Below, piece after piece: positions 16,933 to 25,790 of a stretch of DNA of 64,000 nt. Numbering within the stretch: the stretch's first letter is position 1; each line of letters starts with the position of its first letter. The position numbers and the translations under genes were made by a program. The notes below the pieces were generated by a model. It saw only the letters and a program-made list of their open reading frames with translations. It was not told the DNA's origin and did no database searches. The DNA is from SURF-21 sp964529285 (GTDB taxonomy: Bacteria; Actinomycetota; Geothermincolia; Geothermincolales; RBG-13-55-18): positions 1 to 64,000 of the forward strand of contig CAZGWK010000002.1 in the NCBI GenBank assembly GCA_964529285.1, written 5' to 3'.

Positions 16933-17835
16933 TTGGACACCGACGGAAGGTTGGAATACTTCATGGTCGCCGGAGCCGCCACGCTGTGGGGCACGGTGGG
17001 CGTGTTTCTGCGCTGGGTGGACCTTCCAGGACAGGAATATTTCGTGGTGTTCATGCGGGGCATCATCAGCCTTTGCCTGCTTAGCGTGGTCATCTACGCG
17101 GCCGGCAAAAGGGACGAGCTCCGCCTCGGAAGACACCCCCTTCTCCTCCTCTTCAGCGGCGCGTTGCTCACCTTTCACTGGGTCATGTTGATGAGGGCCA
17201 TGAACATCCTCTCCATCGGGGACGCAGTGTTCATCACCTACCTGTCCCCGGTACTGGTGGCCGTTCTCGCACCCATGCTACTGAAGGAGAAGCTCGAGGG
17301 TGCTACCGTGGCAGCACTCTTCCTGGCACTCGCCGGCATGTATCTCATCTCCATGACCGGCCGGACCGCGGGGGAAGGTCTGAACGCGGCAGGTATCCTG
17401 TACGCGCTGGCGGCGGCGGTGAGCTATGCCTTTCTGCTCATAATACTGAAAGTGCTCCGGGAAGATACGCCCGCACTAACCGTGACCTTCTACCAGGAAG
17501 CGATGATCACCATACTGCTCCTGCCCTTCTGCGCCTGGCGTGATTTCGGGGTCTCTGCGCAGGGATGGGCTTCGCTCCTGGTCCTCGGCACCGTGCATAC
17601 CGCGCTGGCTGCCCTGGTATTCATTTACGCGGTGAAGAAGGTGAAGGCCCAGCACGTCGGGATCATCGCCTACATGGAGCCCCTGAGCGCCGTAGTGTTC
17701 GGTTTGATCTTCCTGGGTGAGCAGCCCGGATGGCAGGACCTGGCGGGAGGCATTCTCATCATCGCGGCCGGAGCCATAGTCCTGCGCCGCGGATTCGTCG
17801 AGGTGGGCGTGGAAGAACCCAGCCACACGATCTAG
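16933..17835 (+). CDS. EamA/DMT-family transporter
   Basis: About 300 aa with roughly ten hydrophobic segments in two repeated EamA halves (starting FMVAGAATLWGTVGVFLRW and ALAAAVSYAFLLIILKVL). The second half ends in the typical EPLSAVVFGLIFLGEQPG motif. It is an inner-membrane carrier for a small metabolite; substrate unknown. A TTG start at 16933 follows GAGAGGGA; an in-frame ATG at 16963 is the alternative. Its end overlaps the convergent biotin carboxylase gene by 4 bases. Confidence 0.85.
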   Translation: MDTDGRLEYFMVAGAATLWGTVGVFLRWVDLPGQEYFVVFMRGIISLCLLSVVIYAAGKRDELRLGRHPLLLLFSGALLTFHWVMLMRAMNILSIGDAVFITYLSPVLVAVLAPMLLKEKLEGATVAALFLALAGMYLISMTGRTAGEGLNAAGILYALAAAVSYAFLLIILKVLREDTPALTVTFYQEAMITILLLPFCAWRDFGVSAQGWASLLVLGTVHTALAALVFIYAVKKVKAQHVGIIAYMEPLSAVVFGLIFLGEQPGWQDLAGGILIIAAGAIVLRRGFVEVGVEEPSHTI

Positions 17836-19172
17836 AACATGTCCTGTTCCACCCAGCGGGTGTGGTAATTGCCCGCGATGAAGTCGGGATTGGAGAGCAG
17901 GCGCAGGTGGAACGGGATGAGCGTCTCCACGCCCTCTATATCGAATTCCTTCAGCGCCTGTTGCATGATGCGCAGCGCCTCCGTGCGCTCGCGCCCGTGG
18001 GCGATGAGCTTCGCCAGCAGTGAATCGTAGTTCGGTGATACCTGGTATCCCCGGTAGCAATGGGAATCGACGCGTACGTGAGGCCCTCCCGGCGGCTGCC
18101 ATTTCTCGATGATGCCCGGCGTGGGAAGAAAATCACGGTGATAATCCTCTGCGTTGATGCGGCACTCTATGGCATGCCCGTTGACCTTTATATCTTCCTG
18201 CCCCAGCCCCATGGGTTTCCCCAGCGCGTTTCTTATCTGCTCTACTACGACATCGACTCCGGTCACCATCTCGGTGATAGGGTGCTCCACCTGGATCCTG
18301 GCATTGAACTCCATGAAATAGAAATCGCCCTTCTCGTCGAGGAGGAATTCCATGGTCCCGGCGGAGTTGTAGGCGATGGCGGAGGTGCCCCTTACCGCCG
18401 CTCCTCCCATCCTGCCGCGCAGCTCCGGAGATACGATGGGAGAGGGGGCCTCCTCCAGGAGCTTCTGGTTCCTCCTCTGGATGGAGCATTCCCTCTCGCC
18501 CAGGTGAATGACACTGCCGTGCTGGTCGCCCAGGACCTGTACCTCCACGTGCCTGGCTTTGCGCAAAAATTTCTCGAGATAGATCTCATCACAGCCGAAG
18601 GCATGTCTTGCCTCCGCCTTCACCAGCGGAAGGGCGCGGATGAGTTCCTGGCGGTCGTTCACTATACGCATTCCCTTGCCGCCTCCGCCCAGCGAGGCCT
18701 TTATGAGCACGGGAAACCCCAATTCATCGGCTACCTTCAGTGCGCTCGATTCGTCGAGGTCAGCTGAGGTTATCCCGGGAAGTACCGGCACCCCCGCCTC
18801 CATCATGGTCTCCCTGGCACGTGCCTTGTTGCCCATCTGCGCCAGCGCCTCCGGGGTAGGTCCTATGAATACGAGCTCGTTGTCCGCACAGGCCCGGGCG
18901 AAATCCTCGTTCTCTGCGAGGAAGCCGTAGCCGGGATGGATCGCGTCGGCCTTGCTGATCTCCGCGGCTCCGATGATATTCTTGACGTTGAGGTAGGATT
19001 CGCCACTGGCGGGCGGTCCCACGCAGACCTTCTGGTCCACGTAGCGCAGGTGCAGGGCATCCGCGTCAGCCTTGGAATAGACACCCACCGCCTCCAGCCC
19101 CAGAAGCCTGCAGGCTCGCAGTATGCGCAGGGCGATCTCGCCACGATTAGCGATGAGTACGCGTTTGAACAA
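17832..19172 (-). CDS. accC: biotin carboxylase subunit
   Basis: 446 aa, full family length. It carries ATP-dependent carboxylation of biotin on a carrier protein. The sequence shows the N-terminal KRVLIANRGEIALRILRA, the ATP-grasp glycine loop KASLGGGGKGMRIV, HVEVQVLGDQHG, ECSIQRRNQKLLEEAP, FYFMEFNARIQVEHPITE, and RINAEDYHRDFLPTPG. The TTG start lies just after the stop of the upstream carboxyltransferase gene with GGGGGGTT ahead of it. Paired with that gene it forms a two-subunit pyruvate-carboxylase-like enzyme, so it may equally be called pycA. Confidence 0.93.
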   Translation of the reverse strand: MFKRVLIANRGEIALRILRACRLLGLEAVGVYSKADADALHLRYVDQKVCVGPPASGESYLNVKNIIGAAEISKADAIHPGYGFLAENEDFARACADNELVFIGPTPEALAQMGNKARARETMMEAGVPVLPGITSADLDESSALKVADELGFPVLIKASLGGGGKGMRIVNDRQELIRALPLVKAEARHAFGCDEIYLEKFLRKARHVEVQVLGDQHGSVIHLGERECSIQRRNQKLLEEAPSPIVSPELRGRMGGAAVRGTSAIAYNSAGTMEFLLDEKGDFYFMEFNARIQVEHPITEMVTGVDVVVEQIRNALGKPMGLGQEDIKVNGHAIECRINAEDYHRDFLPTPGIIEKWQPPGGPHVRVDSHCYRGYQVSPNYDSLLAKLIAHGRERTEALRIMQQALKEFDIEGVETLIPFHLRLLSNPDFIAGNYHTRWVEQDMF

Positions 19173-19175
19173 CGC

Positions 19176-21026
19176 TTAACCCCCCAGGGGTTCGATTTCC
19201 ATGATGATCTCGTCGTACTCCAGGCCATCGCCGTGCTGTGCCAGGATGCGCTTCACCCTTCCGGTAGTGGGGGAGGAGATCTCGTTGAATAGTTTCATCA
19301 CCTCGATGATGCAGAGAACCTGGCCTTCCTCCACCTCGTCTCCCTCCTCGACGTACGGGGGAGACCCGGGTGACGGGGTGCGGTAGAAGGTGCCCACCAT
19401 GGGAGACCGCACGAGTAAAAGGCCCAGGTCCTCCTTCTCGATCCTGGTCGTCGTTTGCGCACGGCCGGCGGCGATGGGCGGCGCCGCGGAGATCGCGTCC
19501 CCGCTTTGGGCGGATCCGCCCAGGCTGACGGTTATGCTCAGGTTCTGCAATGCCTGTGCTACTCCCTCGCTCACCATGGCCGCAAGGCTCTCGGTCAACT
19601 CCTCCAGGGAGCTCCCGTCCATCATCATCCTCTCCTTGCGCTCCATGACCTTCTGCGGAGCTTCCGGCTCGGTTATCACCGGGTTCTTCCGCCAAAGGAA
19701 GAACTTGAGGGCGATGTCGGGGAAGATGGCGTAGGAGATATAGTCCTCCTCCTTCTCCACCAGGTCGGGGTCTAGTTCCCGCTTGGCTTTCGGCAGCTCC
19801 GGCTCGAGCATGTCGGCGGGCCTGCAGGTGATGGGCTCGCTGCCCTTCAAAGCCTTACGTTTCAGTCCCTCGTCGATAGACCCGGCAGGCCGGCCGTAAT
19901 AGCCCCTGACGTAGTTCTCTATCTCGCGCGGGATGATCTTGTACCTCTCGCCCAGCAGGACGTTGAAGACGGCCTGGGTGCCTACCAGCTGGCTGGTGGG
20001 AGTGACCAGGGGCGGGTAGCCCATGTCCTTGCGCACGACGGGTATCTCCTCCAGAACTTCCTCCATGCGGTCGAGGGCGTTCTGCTGCTCGAGTTGTGCT
20101 ATGAGATTGGTTGCCATACCGCCCGGGATCTGGTGCGAGATGACGGTGACGTCGATAAGGGGCTGTTCCACCCCCATGAGTTTGCGGTTCTTCGCAACCA
20201 CCTCGAAGTATTCCGAGACATCGCGTATGGCATCGAAGTTCAGGCCGAGTTCGTAGGGGGTTTCCTGGAAAGATGCCACCATGGATTCCACCGCGGGCTG
20301 GCTGGTATACAGCGACAGGGGCGCGGCAGCACAGTCAATCACATCCGCCCCCGCCTCGATGCCCTTGATATAGGAGTTGGAAGCCATTCCGGTCGATGCA
20401 TGGCAGTGCAGTTGTATGGGGACCTCCACCGTTTCCTTGAGCTTCTTCACCAGTTCGAAGGCCGTATAGGGAGCCAGGATGCCGGACATGTCCTTAATGC
20501 AGATGGAGTCCGAGCCCATCTCCACCAGCTCCGTGGCGGTGCTAATGAAATGGTCGATGTCGTGCAGTGGGCTTATGGTGTAGCATATGGTCCCCTGGGC
20601 GTGGGCGCCCTCTCTCCTGGTGATCTCGATGGCCCTCTGCATATTGCGGGTATCGTTGAGAGCGTCGAAGATGCGGATGATGTCCAGGCCTCCAGCCACG
20701 CCCCTTTTGATGAATTCCTCCAGCAGGTCGTCGGCGTAGTTGCGGTAGGCCACGAGGTTCTGGCCCCGCAGGAGCATCTGGATCTTGGTATGCTTGAACT
20801 TCTCCCGAATGCGGTGCAGGCGGTCCCACGGGTCCTCGTTGAGGAAACGCATGCATACGTCGAAGGTCGCCCCACCCCATACCTCGACGGAATGATAACC
20901 GATCTCGTCGATGCGTTCCGCGATAGGCAGGATATCGATCAGGCGCATGCGGGTGGCCCACAGGGACTGGTGTGCGTCCCTCAGGGTCGTATCCGTTATT
21001 CCCACGCGATGTTTCTTCTTATCCAT
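19176..21026 (-). CDS. pycB: carboxyltransferase-biotin carrier protein (PycB/OadA type)
   Basis: 616 aa. Residues 1 to about 460 form a DRE-TIM carboxyltransferase barrel: ITDTTLRDAHQSLWATRMR, GLDIIRIFDALND, a KDMSG catalytic Lys/metal segment and LHCHASTGMASN. A conserved middle domain follows, then a C-terminal biotinyl domain with the attachment Lys near residue 578 (IEVMKLFNEI, with Val in place of the more usual Ala). With the adjacent biotin carboxylase this most likely makes oxaloacetate from pyruvate, feeding C4 acids including fumarate. Transfer from another acyl-CoA carboxyl donor cannot be excluded. The ATG at 21026 has GAGG upstream. Confidence 0.88.
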   Translation of the reverse strand: MDKKKHRVGITDTTLRDAHQSLWATRMRLIDILPIAERIDEIGYHSVEVWGGATFDVCMRFLNEDPWDRLHRIREKFKHTKIQMLLRGQNLVAYRNYADDLLEEFIKRGVAGGLDIIRIFDALNDTRNMQRAIEITRREGAHAQGTICYTISPLHDIDHFISTATELVEMGSDSICIKDMSGILAPYTAFELVKKLKETVEVPIQLHCHASTGMASNSYIKGIEAGADVIDCAAAPLSLYTSQPAVESMVASFQETPYELGLNFDAIRDVSEYFEVVAKNRKLMGVEQPLIDVTVISHQIPGGMATNLIAQLEQQNALDRMEEVLEEIPVVRKDMGYPPLVTPTSQLVGTQAVFNVLLGERYKIIPREIENYVRGYYGRPAGSIDEGLKRKALKGSEPITCRPADMLEPELPKAKRELDPDLVEKEEDYISYAIFPDIALKFFLWRKNPVITEPEAPQKVMERKERMMMDGSSLEELTESLAAMVSEGVAQALQNLSITVSLGGSAQSGDAISAAPPIAAGRAQTTTRIEKEDLGLLLVRSPMVGTFYRTPSPGSPPYVEEGDEVEEGQVLCIIEVMKLFNEISSPTTGRVKRILAQHGDGLEYDEIIMEIEPLGG

Positions 21027-21118
21027 ATCCACCTCATTATCCGGGATAGGAAGTCACCCCACCATACAGGATATATCTGTGCGATAGCAACGACCGGGTT
21101 TCTCCCCTGCTCTCTATA

Positions 21119-21724
21119 TCATACCGTTGGAGACCACTTGCGCATAATGGTCCCCGCAAACAATCCCGCCGCACCCGCCTTTGCCAGATCCACCAGGATG
21201 AAGGGCTTTACGCCCAGCGTGAATGCCGTGGTAGCGCTGGCCCCGTTCAGGCTCAACCATGCGCCCAGCCAGGCGGTACCGCATGTGTAGACGGCTGTTA
21301 TTCCCGCGATGCAGGCCAGCAGGTATGCGAAGCCCTTGAAACCCGCAGTTGGAAGAGACCGCGAGAGCAGCCTTCGGGCGGTCCAGCCCGCAGCCGCCGC
21401 GGCCAGGACGAACCCCCACAGGTAACCGCCACTGGGCCCGAAGAGGACCGCGGGACCGGCGTAAGGCGGCGCGGCGAAGAAAGGCGCCCCACACAACCCC
21501 ATGCCCAGATAGAGGACCTGGCTAAGCGCTCCCCAGCGGGGGCCGAGCACCAGGCCGGACAGGAGCACGAAGAAGACCTGCATGGTCACCGGCACGGGCG
21601 ATGTGGGTACACGCATCAGCGCACCTATACCGGTCAGGGCCGCGAAGAGCAGTGCCAGCGCCAGCATCTCCCCTTCTTTGGGGATGGCTCTAGCCGCGGT
21701 ATGGTTTAATTGTAGTGGGTACAC
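21119..21724 (-). CDS. bioY: biotin transporter BioY
   Basis: 201 aa, with about six hydrophobic segments and BioY signatures: TSPVPVTMQVFFVLLSG, LGPRWGALSQVLYLGMGL and FGPSGGYLWGFVLAA. It is the S component of an ECF biotin uptake system or a solo transporter; no EcfAT genes are nearby. It starts at GTG 21724 behind AAAAGGGGGG. It is adjacent to biotin enzymes and divergent from birA. A copy of the shared 17-mer sits upstream at 21800-21816. Confidence 0.92.
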   Translation of the reverse strand: MYPLQLNHTAARAIPKEGEMLALALLFAALTGIGALMRVPTSPVPVTMQVFFVLLSGLVLGPRWGALSQVLYLGMGLCGAPFFAAPPYAGPAVLFGPSGGYLWGFVLAAAAAGWTARRLLSRSLPTAGFKGFAYLLACIAGITAVYTCGTAWLGAWLSLNGASATTAFTLGVKPFILVDLAKAGAAGLFAGTIMRKWSPTV

Positions 21725-21799
21725 GAATTCCCCCCTTTTGGAGTTTGTTCTATTTTTATAGGATAATCAGGGTGTTGTCAAGGTAGAAAAAGCAGTTTT

Positions 21800-21816
21800 A
21801 TTTTAGTAAGGGTGAA
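21800..21816 (-). promoter_or_regulatory. shared 17-mer operator candidate (bioY-birA)
   Basis: On the minus strand this reads TTCACCCTTACTAAAAT. It fits the consensus TTCACYTTNACTAAARTN shared with sites at 28933, 29044, 31960, 31984 and 38106. It is located between divergent bioY and birA in AT-rich DNA. Confidence 0.5.
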
Positions 21817-21868
21817 TATTTTATGCGGAGAGCGCAGCGCTCATATTATCAGGAGAGGAAATGTCTGA

Positions 21869-22606
21869 ATGGAATGGGACAGGCGTGAATACGGCACCAT
21901 AGATTCCACTAACCTCGAGGCGAAGAGGCTGCTCGATGCCGGTGCTGCCGCGGGCCTGGCGGTCAGCGCCGATCACCAGACCGCCGGAAGGGGCAGGCTG
22001 GGGCGCGGTTGGCTGGACCTGCCCGGAAAGAGCCTGATGGTAAGCCTGGTACTGGAAGGCAGGGGAGGGTTCGAATCGGCCCTCCTGGTATCTCTTTCAA
22101 TGCGTGCCGCGATCGTCGCTGCGGGGGGCGAAGGCCCGCGGCTTAAATGGCCGAACGACCTCGTTTACAGCGACAGGAAAGTGGGTGGCGCGCTAAGCGA
22201 GAGCCATAGAGCCGGGGGAAGGGATTACATGATAACCGGCCTGGGTTTGAACGTCGGCTACCTCCCGGGGGAACTTGATATCTCCGCAAAGCTGCGCCCT
22301 ACCTCCCTGCTTATCGAGGAGGGGAGGATATGGGACCGGGGGGAGCTCCTGGATGATATGCTGCGCGAGCTGGCTGCAAGATTGCGGGAAAAGCGTATGG
22401 AATGGCTGAATGAATACCGGAGCTGCCTTGCTTTCGTGGGAGAGATGTTAAGGGTGGAGGCGCCGTTTGCCGTTCTGGGCGAGCCGGGATACCGAGACGC
22501 CAGCATCGAGGGCTTGATGCGCGGGGTAGACGATGACGGTACCCTGATGCTCGAAGTGGGAGGAAAGACGATTAAGCTGGCCTCTGGGGATATCGCTAGC
22601 GCTTGA
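21869..22606 (+). CDS. birA: biotin--[acetyl-CoA-carboxylase] ligase, HTH-less
   Basis: 245 aa. It attaches biotin to carrier-protein lysines. Visible are STNLEAKRLL, the biotinyl-AMP loop AGRGRLGRGWLDLPGKSLM, KWPNDLVYSDRKVGGAL and GLGLNVGY, then a small C-terminal SH3-like domain. The N-terminal HTH of repressor-type BirA is absent, so this protein cannot itself repress bioY. The ATG at 21869 has AGGAGAGGA upstream. It is divergent from bioY and the pyruvate-carboxylase-type genes. Confidence 0.92.
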   Translation: MEWDRREYGTIDSTNLEAKRLLDAGAAAGLAVSADHQTAGRGRLGRGWLDLPGKSLMVSLVLEGRGGFESALLVSLSMRAAIVAAGGEGPRLKWPNDLVYSDRKVGGALSESHRAGGRDYMITGLGLNVGYLPGELDISAKLRPTSLLIEEGRIWDRGELLDDMLRELAARLREKRMEWLNEYRSCLAFVGEMLRVEAPFAVLGEPGYRDASIEGLMRGVDDDGTLMLEVGGKTIKLASGDIASA

Positions 22607-22658
22607 AGCCAGGGCGATGCCGGGAAGGCCAACGTGCCGACGGAACGTTTTAATGTTC

Positions 22659-23009
22659 CTATGAGGGGTATTCCGCTTCCGTGTCTATGCGTTTGACTTC
22701 CCGCTTCTTCTGTCTCACGTAATCGTTGATGACATCGAGGTTCAGGCATTGGTTTAGAAAAGAGAGCTCCTTGAGGAAACCGCGTGCTTGCTCCAAATCC
22801 CTACATGCGATCGCGGCCTCGATATTGCGCGCCATCTCGCGCGCCGTGCTCTCGATCTCCTCTTGCATCTCCTGGCGGTCGCATATGACCGGGTTCTTGC
22901 AGCTGGGACACTCCCGGAAGGTAAGGGGGCCGCAGCACATCACATTCCCGATATGCCGGAACTCCTCACCGCTCCCCTCGTAACCGCAGCGGTCACAGAT
23001 TATCAACAT
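22659..23009 (-). CDS. zinc-ribbon protein of the glycyl radical operon (116 aa)
   Basis: The N-terminus has a two-knuckle zinc ribbon, CDRCGYEG and CPSCKNPVICD (residues about 5-44), followed by a helical region of about 70 residues rich in Glu, Arg and Ala. AGGAGATGG precedes the ATG. It is the last gene of the minus-strand operon that starts with the glycyl radical enzyme at 28635. The ribbon resembles those of the two small proteins at 25364 and 25534. Its role is unknown; assembly or storage of the radical enzyme is a guess from context. Confidence 0.75.
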   Translation of the reverse strand: MLIICDRCGYEGSGEEFRHIGNVMCCGPLTFRECPSCKNPVICDRQEMQEEIESTAREMARNIEAAIACRDLEQARGFLKELSFLNQCLNLDVINDYVRQKKREVKRIDTEAEYPS

Positions 23010-23167
23010 AGCTCCATCTCCTGCTCAGGATCGCTCTCTGACCTTGACGGCGATCGTTTTGCGGTGACCGCAGCGGTCAAGGGTCGCCCGCCCGCCTTAT
23101 CTCCTGTCCCGATCGCCGGCTTCTGCAGCGCCTGTCTTGACTCCCGCGGGGCAGTTGTTTCCTCTCT

Positions 23168-23323
23168 CTATTTCTTCTCGAATTTCTCACAAGCGGCATC
23201 CTCGGCGCCGCAGGGCTTGGCCGTATAATATTCGCTCTTGCCGTCCGATTCCCGCTGTACGCAGTCACCGCAGCTGGGGTCTTCCTCCAGGGGGAAGAAC
23301 CATTTGCAATCGCCACAGCTCAT
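23168..23323 (-). CDS. small Fe-S subunit, BssC (gamma)-like (51 aa)
   Basis: A complete 51-aa gene with a perfect AAGGAGGT site before ATG. The product MSCGDCKWFFPLEED continues to GDCVQRESDG, YYTAKPCG and a final ACEKFEKK. The pattern of CxxC, then GDCV, then a late Cys resembles the small high-potential-iron-type subunits of benzylsuccinate synthase (BssC) and the small subunit of 4-hydroxyphenylacetate decarboxylase. Those proteins bind a [4Fe-4S] cluster and cap the large subunit. This supports placing the operon in the X-succinate synthase group. Confidence 0.8.
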   Translation of the reverse strand: MSCGDCKWFFPLEEDPSCGDCVQRESDGKSEYYTAKPCGAEDAACEKFEKK

Positions 23324-23397
23324 GCTCCGCACCTCCTTCTTTTAAAGCCCGTCCATACTTCAGATAGAATGTTCCCGGCTGGGAAGCAGCCCTTCCG

Positions 23398-24327
23398 CTA
23401 TCCGCCCACCGTGACCACGAGGTCCTTCGAGATGAATATCTCCACAATCGCAGTGAGCTTGTCCTCGGGATACCCCTCTCCCTCGGGGAAGGGGTAGTCC
23501 AGTCCGAATATCCGGTACTTCGCGCCGGCATACGGGTGGTATGGCAGGATATCCACCTCGCACTCCCTGCCGTTCCGGCACAAGCCGTTTATGAACGCAG
23601 CGGTGCGGACGAGGTTATCCTCGCTGTCGTTAAAACCGGGGATGAGGGGTATGCGCAGGCGCAGCGGCACGCTCGTAGCCGCTATCTTCGCGGCATTGTC
23701 CAGGATAAGCTCGTTGGAGGCGCCGCAGTAGGCGCGGTGTGCCAGGGGGTCCATGTGCTTGAGGTCCAGAAGCACAAGGTCGGTTACTTCCAGCACCTTC
23801 TCCACAACGCCCCACGCGGCATAGCCGCAAGTGTCCAGGGCCGTACTGATGCCCTTTTCCTTTGCCGCCTCCAAGATGGACCGCGTAAAACCCGCTTGCG
23901 CGAGAGGCTCGCCTCCCGAGACGGTCATGCCGCCACCGGAATGTTTATAAAAGGGTTTGTCCGCCTGAACCTCATCCATTACCTCGTCCACGCTCACCAT
24001 CCTGCCCCAGACCACCATGGCATCTTCCTTGCATATCTCCGCGCATTGAAAGCAGTCGATGCAACGTTCCCGCAGTATGCGTGGTCGGCAGGGTTCGGGC
24101 ATCTCTATCGCGCCCGCGGGACAGGACTCCACGCAATCCCCGCAACCCGTGCAGTTGGCCTGGTAGGGGAACACCTGCGGGTAGCGCCGGCTGCCTTCGG
24201 GGTTGTGGCACCAGCGGCAGTTGAGCAGGCAACCCTTGAGAAAGACGGTGGAACGGATGCCGGGGCCGTCGCACAACGAATAGAGTTGAATGTCGTTTAC
24301 AAAGCCCACCCGATCCTGCCAACCCAT
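23398..24327 (-). CDS. glycyl radical enzyme activating enzyme 1
   Basis: 309 aa radical SAM protein that would abstract H from the Gly of a glycyl radical enzyme. The radical SAM cluster motif is C33-C37-C40 (KGCLLNCRWCHNPE). A two-cluster ferredoxin insert follows (CTGCGDCVESCPAGAI, CIDCFQCAEICKEDAM), as in BssD-type activases. GGGMTVSGGEPL and LLDLKHMDPLAHR are family motifs. It lies 18 bases after the second activase, in the same operon. It is clearly a different sequence from that second activase, so the two probably serve distinct steps or distinct enzymes. Confidence 0.9.
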   Translation of the reverse strand: MGWQDRVGFVNDIQLYSLCDGPGIRSTVFLKGCLLNCRWCHNPEGSRRYPQVFPYQANCTGCGDCVESCPAGAIEMPEPCRPRILRERCIDCFQCAEICKEDAMVVWGRMVSVDEVMDEVQADKPFYKHSGGGMTVSGGEPLAQAGFTRSILEAAKEKGISTALDTCGYAAWGVVEKVLEVTDLVLLDLKHMDPLAHRAYCGASNELILDNAAKIAATSVPLRLRIPLIPGFNDSEDNLVRTAAFINGLCRNGRECEVDILPYHPYAGAKYRIFGLDYPFPEGEGYPEDKLTAIVEIFISKDLVVTVGG

Positions 24328-24345
24328 ACCTGTCCGCCCGTCCTT

Positions 24346-25284
24346 TCAGCCGCCGATGGTCACGTTCAGGCCTCTGTCCTCCAGCACGTCCAGCAGGTCG
24401 TCCACGTCGCCCGCGACCATGCTGGCGGCATCATTGTATTCCCAATCCATCCCCAGCCAGCGGTACTTGTCCTGACACCAGTTATGGAAGGGCAGGATGT
24501 CCACCTGTATAACGGCTGGCTTGAGGCTCTCGAGTAATGCGGCGACCTCCTGCATGTGTTCCACGGAGTCGTTGAAGCCGGGGATGATCGGAAGGCGTAC
24601 GATGATCTCCTCGCCCGCCGCGGCAAGGTTCCTGAGATTGGCCAGGATGGGAGAGTTGTTCACACCCGTGCGCAGTACATGCTGCTTGCCGCTCAGGCAC
24701 TTGATATCGTAAAGGAAGACATCAACGTAGGGGCGCATGGCGTCGAGTATCTCCCACGCGCAGAAACCGCTGGTGTCCAGGCAGGTGTTAATACCGCGTT
24801 CCTTGGCCCCCTTGAGCAGATCCATGGTGAATTCCGGTGACGCGGTGGGCTCGCCACCGGTCACGGTCATGCCGCCGCCGGAGTTTGTATAGAAGGGGAT
24901 ATCTCTCTCCACTTCGTCCAGTACTTCTTCTACCGTCTTGGATTCCCCGACCTTGATGAGTGCGCCGTAGATGCATGCCTCGACACATGCCATGCAGCGA
25001 TTGCACAGGGTGGTGTCGATCTTGTAGTAGTAATGATCGCCGTCATCCTGGCCGAGGGCGATGGGCGGCTGAATAGCCCCCTGTTCGCAGACGTCGAAAC
25101 AACGACCGCACTGCTGGCAGATTGACTGCTTCCAGTAGATGTCGAAATCGAAATCGATGCATTCGGGGTTGTGGCACCAAGCGCAGTTCAGTGCGCATCC
25201 CTTGAGGAATACGGTGGTGCGTATACCCGGGCCGTCGTTTATGGAATAACGCTGGATATTGGTGACGATAGCCTCACGACTCAT
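24346..25284 (-). CDS. glycyl radical enzyme activating enzyme 2
   Basis: 312 aa from the ATG at 25284 (GAGGAGCGGA upstream). The cluster motif is C30-C34-C37 (KGCALNCAWCHNPE), with DGPGIRTTVFLKG before it. The insert has two 4-Cys motifs (CQQCGRCFDVCEQGAI, CNRCMACVEACIYGAL). GGGMTVTGGEP, YDIKCLSGKQH and LPIIPGFNDS follow. It is closest in layout to BssD/AssD-type activases. It follows the zinc ribbons and the glycyl radical enzyme directly, so it is the better candidate for its activation. Confidence 0.9.
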   Translation of the reverse strand: MSREAIVTNIQRYSINDGPGIRTTVFLKGCALNCAWCHNPECIDFDFDIYWKQSICQQCGRCFDVCEQGAIQPPIALGQDDGDHYYYKIDTTLCNRCMACVEACIYGALIKVGESKTVEEVLDEVERDIPFYTNSGGGMTVTGGEPTASPEFTMDLLKGAKERGINTCLDTSGFCAWEILDAMRPYVDVFLYDIKCLSGKQHVLRTGVNNSPILANLRNLAAAGEEIIVRLPIIPGFNDSVEHMQEVAALLESLKPAVIQVDILPFHNWCQDKYRWLGMDWEYNDAASMVAGDVDDLLDVLEDRGLNVTIGG

Positions 25285-25363
25285 TTCCGCTCCTCGATTT
25301 GTGCTGCCGTGCAGCGCAGGCCGTTTCACCTGCGCCGCGTGTCAGCAAACGATCATGCCGGCC

Positions 25364-25537
25364 TCAGGACTTCTCGAGGGATTTCTCCACCTTCTCTTCC
25401 TGCAGCTCGTTAACGACCACCCATCCGTAGCACTTCGGGCACTCACGGTAGGCGGTCTCGGCGTCGAGGGTGGTGTTATAGAGGTAACGGAAATCCGATT
25501 TCACGCCCTCGTATCCGCAGCTCTCACACTTGATCAC
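25364..25537 (-). CDS. small zinc-ribbon protein (57 aa)
   Basis: GTG start with GGGAGGTTGAGAA ahead; the start overlaps the previous stop by 4 bases (GTGA). The product has CESCGYEG at the N-terminus and CPKCYGWV near residue 33, forming a rubredoxin-like zinc ribbon, then an acidic/basic tail. It resembles the ribbons at 22659 and 25534. It is translationally coupled to its neighbour, so the two may form a pair associated with the glycyl radical enzyme. Confidence 0.75.
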   Translation of the reverse strand: MIKCESCGYEGVKSDFRYLYNTTLDAETAYRECPKCYGWVVVNELQEEKVEKSLEKS

Positions 25538-25767
25538 TTCTCAACCTCCCTATCCTCTTTAGACAGCTTTCTGCCCCATATCCCGCTCAAGCCCCAGGGC
25601 CTGGGCGATTCCGTGCTCTCCTCCTGTGCCTCGAGTTCATCCACGATGTTAAGCTCGCCGCAGGCGGGGCACCGCCGCAAGGTGGCGGGCCCCGCTCCAC
25701 CGGCTTGAGCCAGGTAGGTGAATTCCCTCACAAACCCCCGGTATCCGCAGCTGTTACAAGTGATCAT
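25534..25767 (-). CDS. small zinc-ribbon protein (77 aa)
   Basis: A CNSCGYRG knuckle at the N-terminus and CPACGELNIVDEL about 30 residues later, then a polar tail (WGRKLSKEDREVEK). The ATG at 25767 lacks a strong Shine-Dalgarno sequence, consistent with coupling to the gene upstream, 23 bases away. It overlaps the next zinc ribbon by 4 bases. The family is unknown; the fold is a short two-knuckle ribbon. Confidence 0.75.
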   Translation of the reverse strand: MITCNSCGYRGFVREFTYLAQAGGAGPATLRRCPACGELNIVDELEAQEESTESPRPWGLSGIWGRKLSKEDREVEK

Positions 25768-25790
25768 CGTCTTCTGGGATCACAGTCCTG

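Noticed and set aside
21800..21816. A BirA operator for bioY
   Set aside because: The BirA here lacks a DNA-binding domain and the site does not resemble the known TTGTAAACC-type palindrome; the shared 17-mer explains it better.
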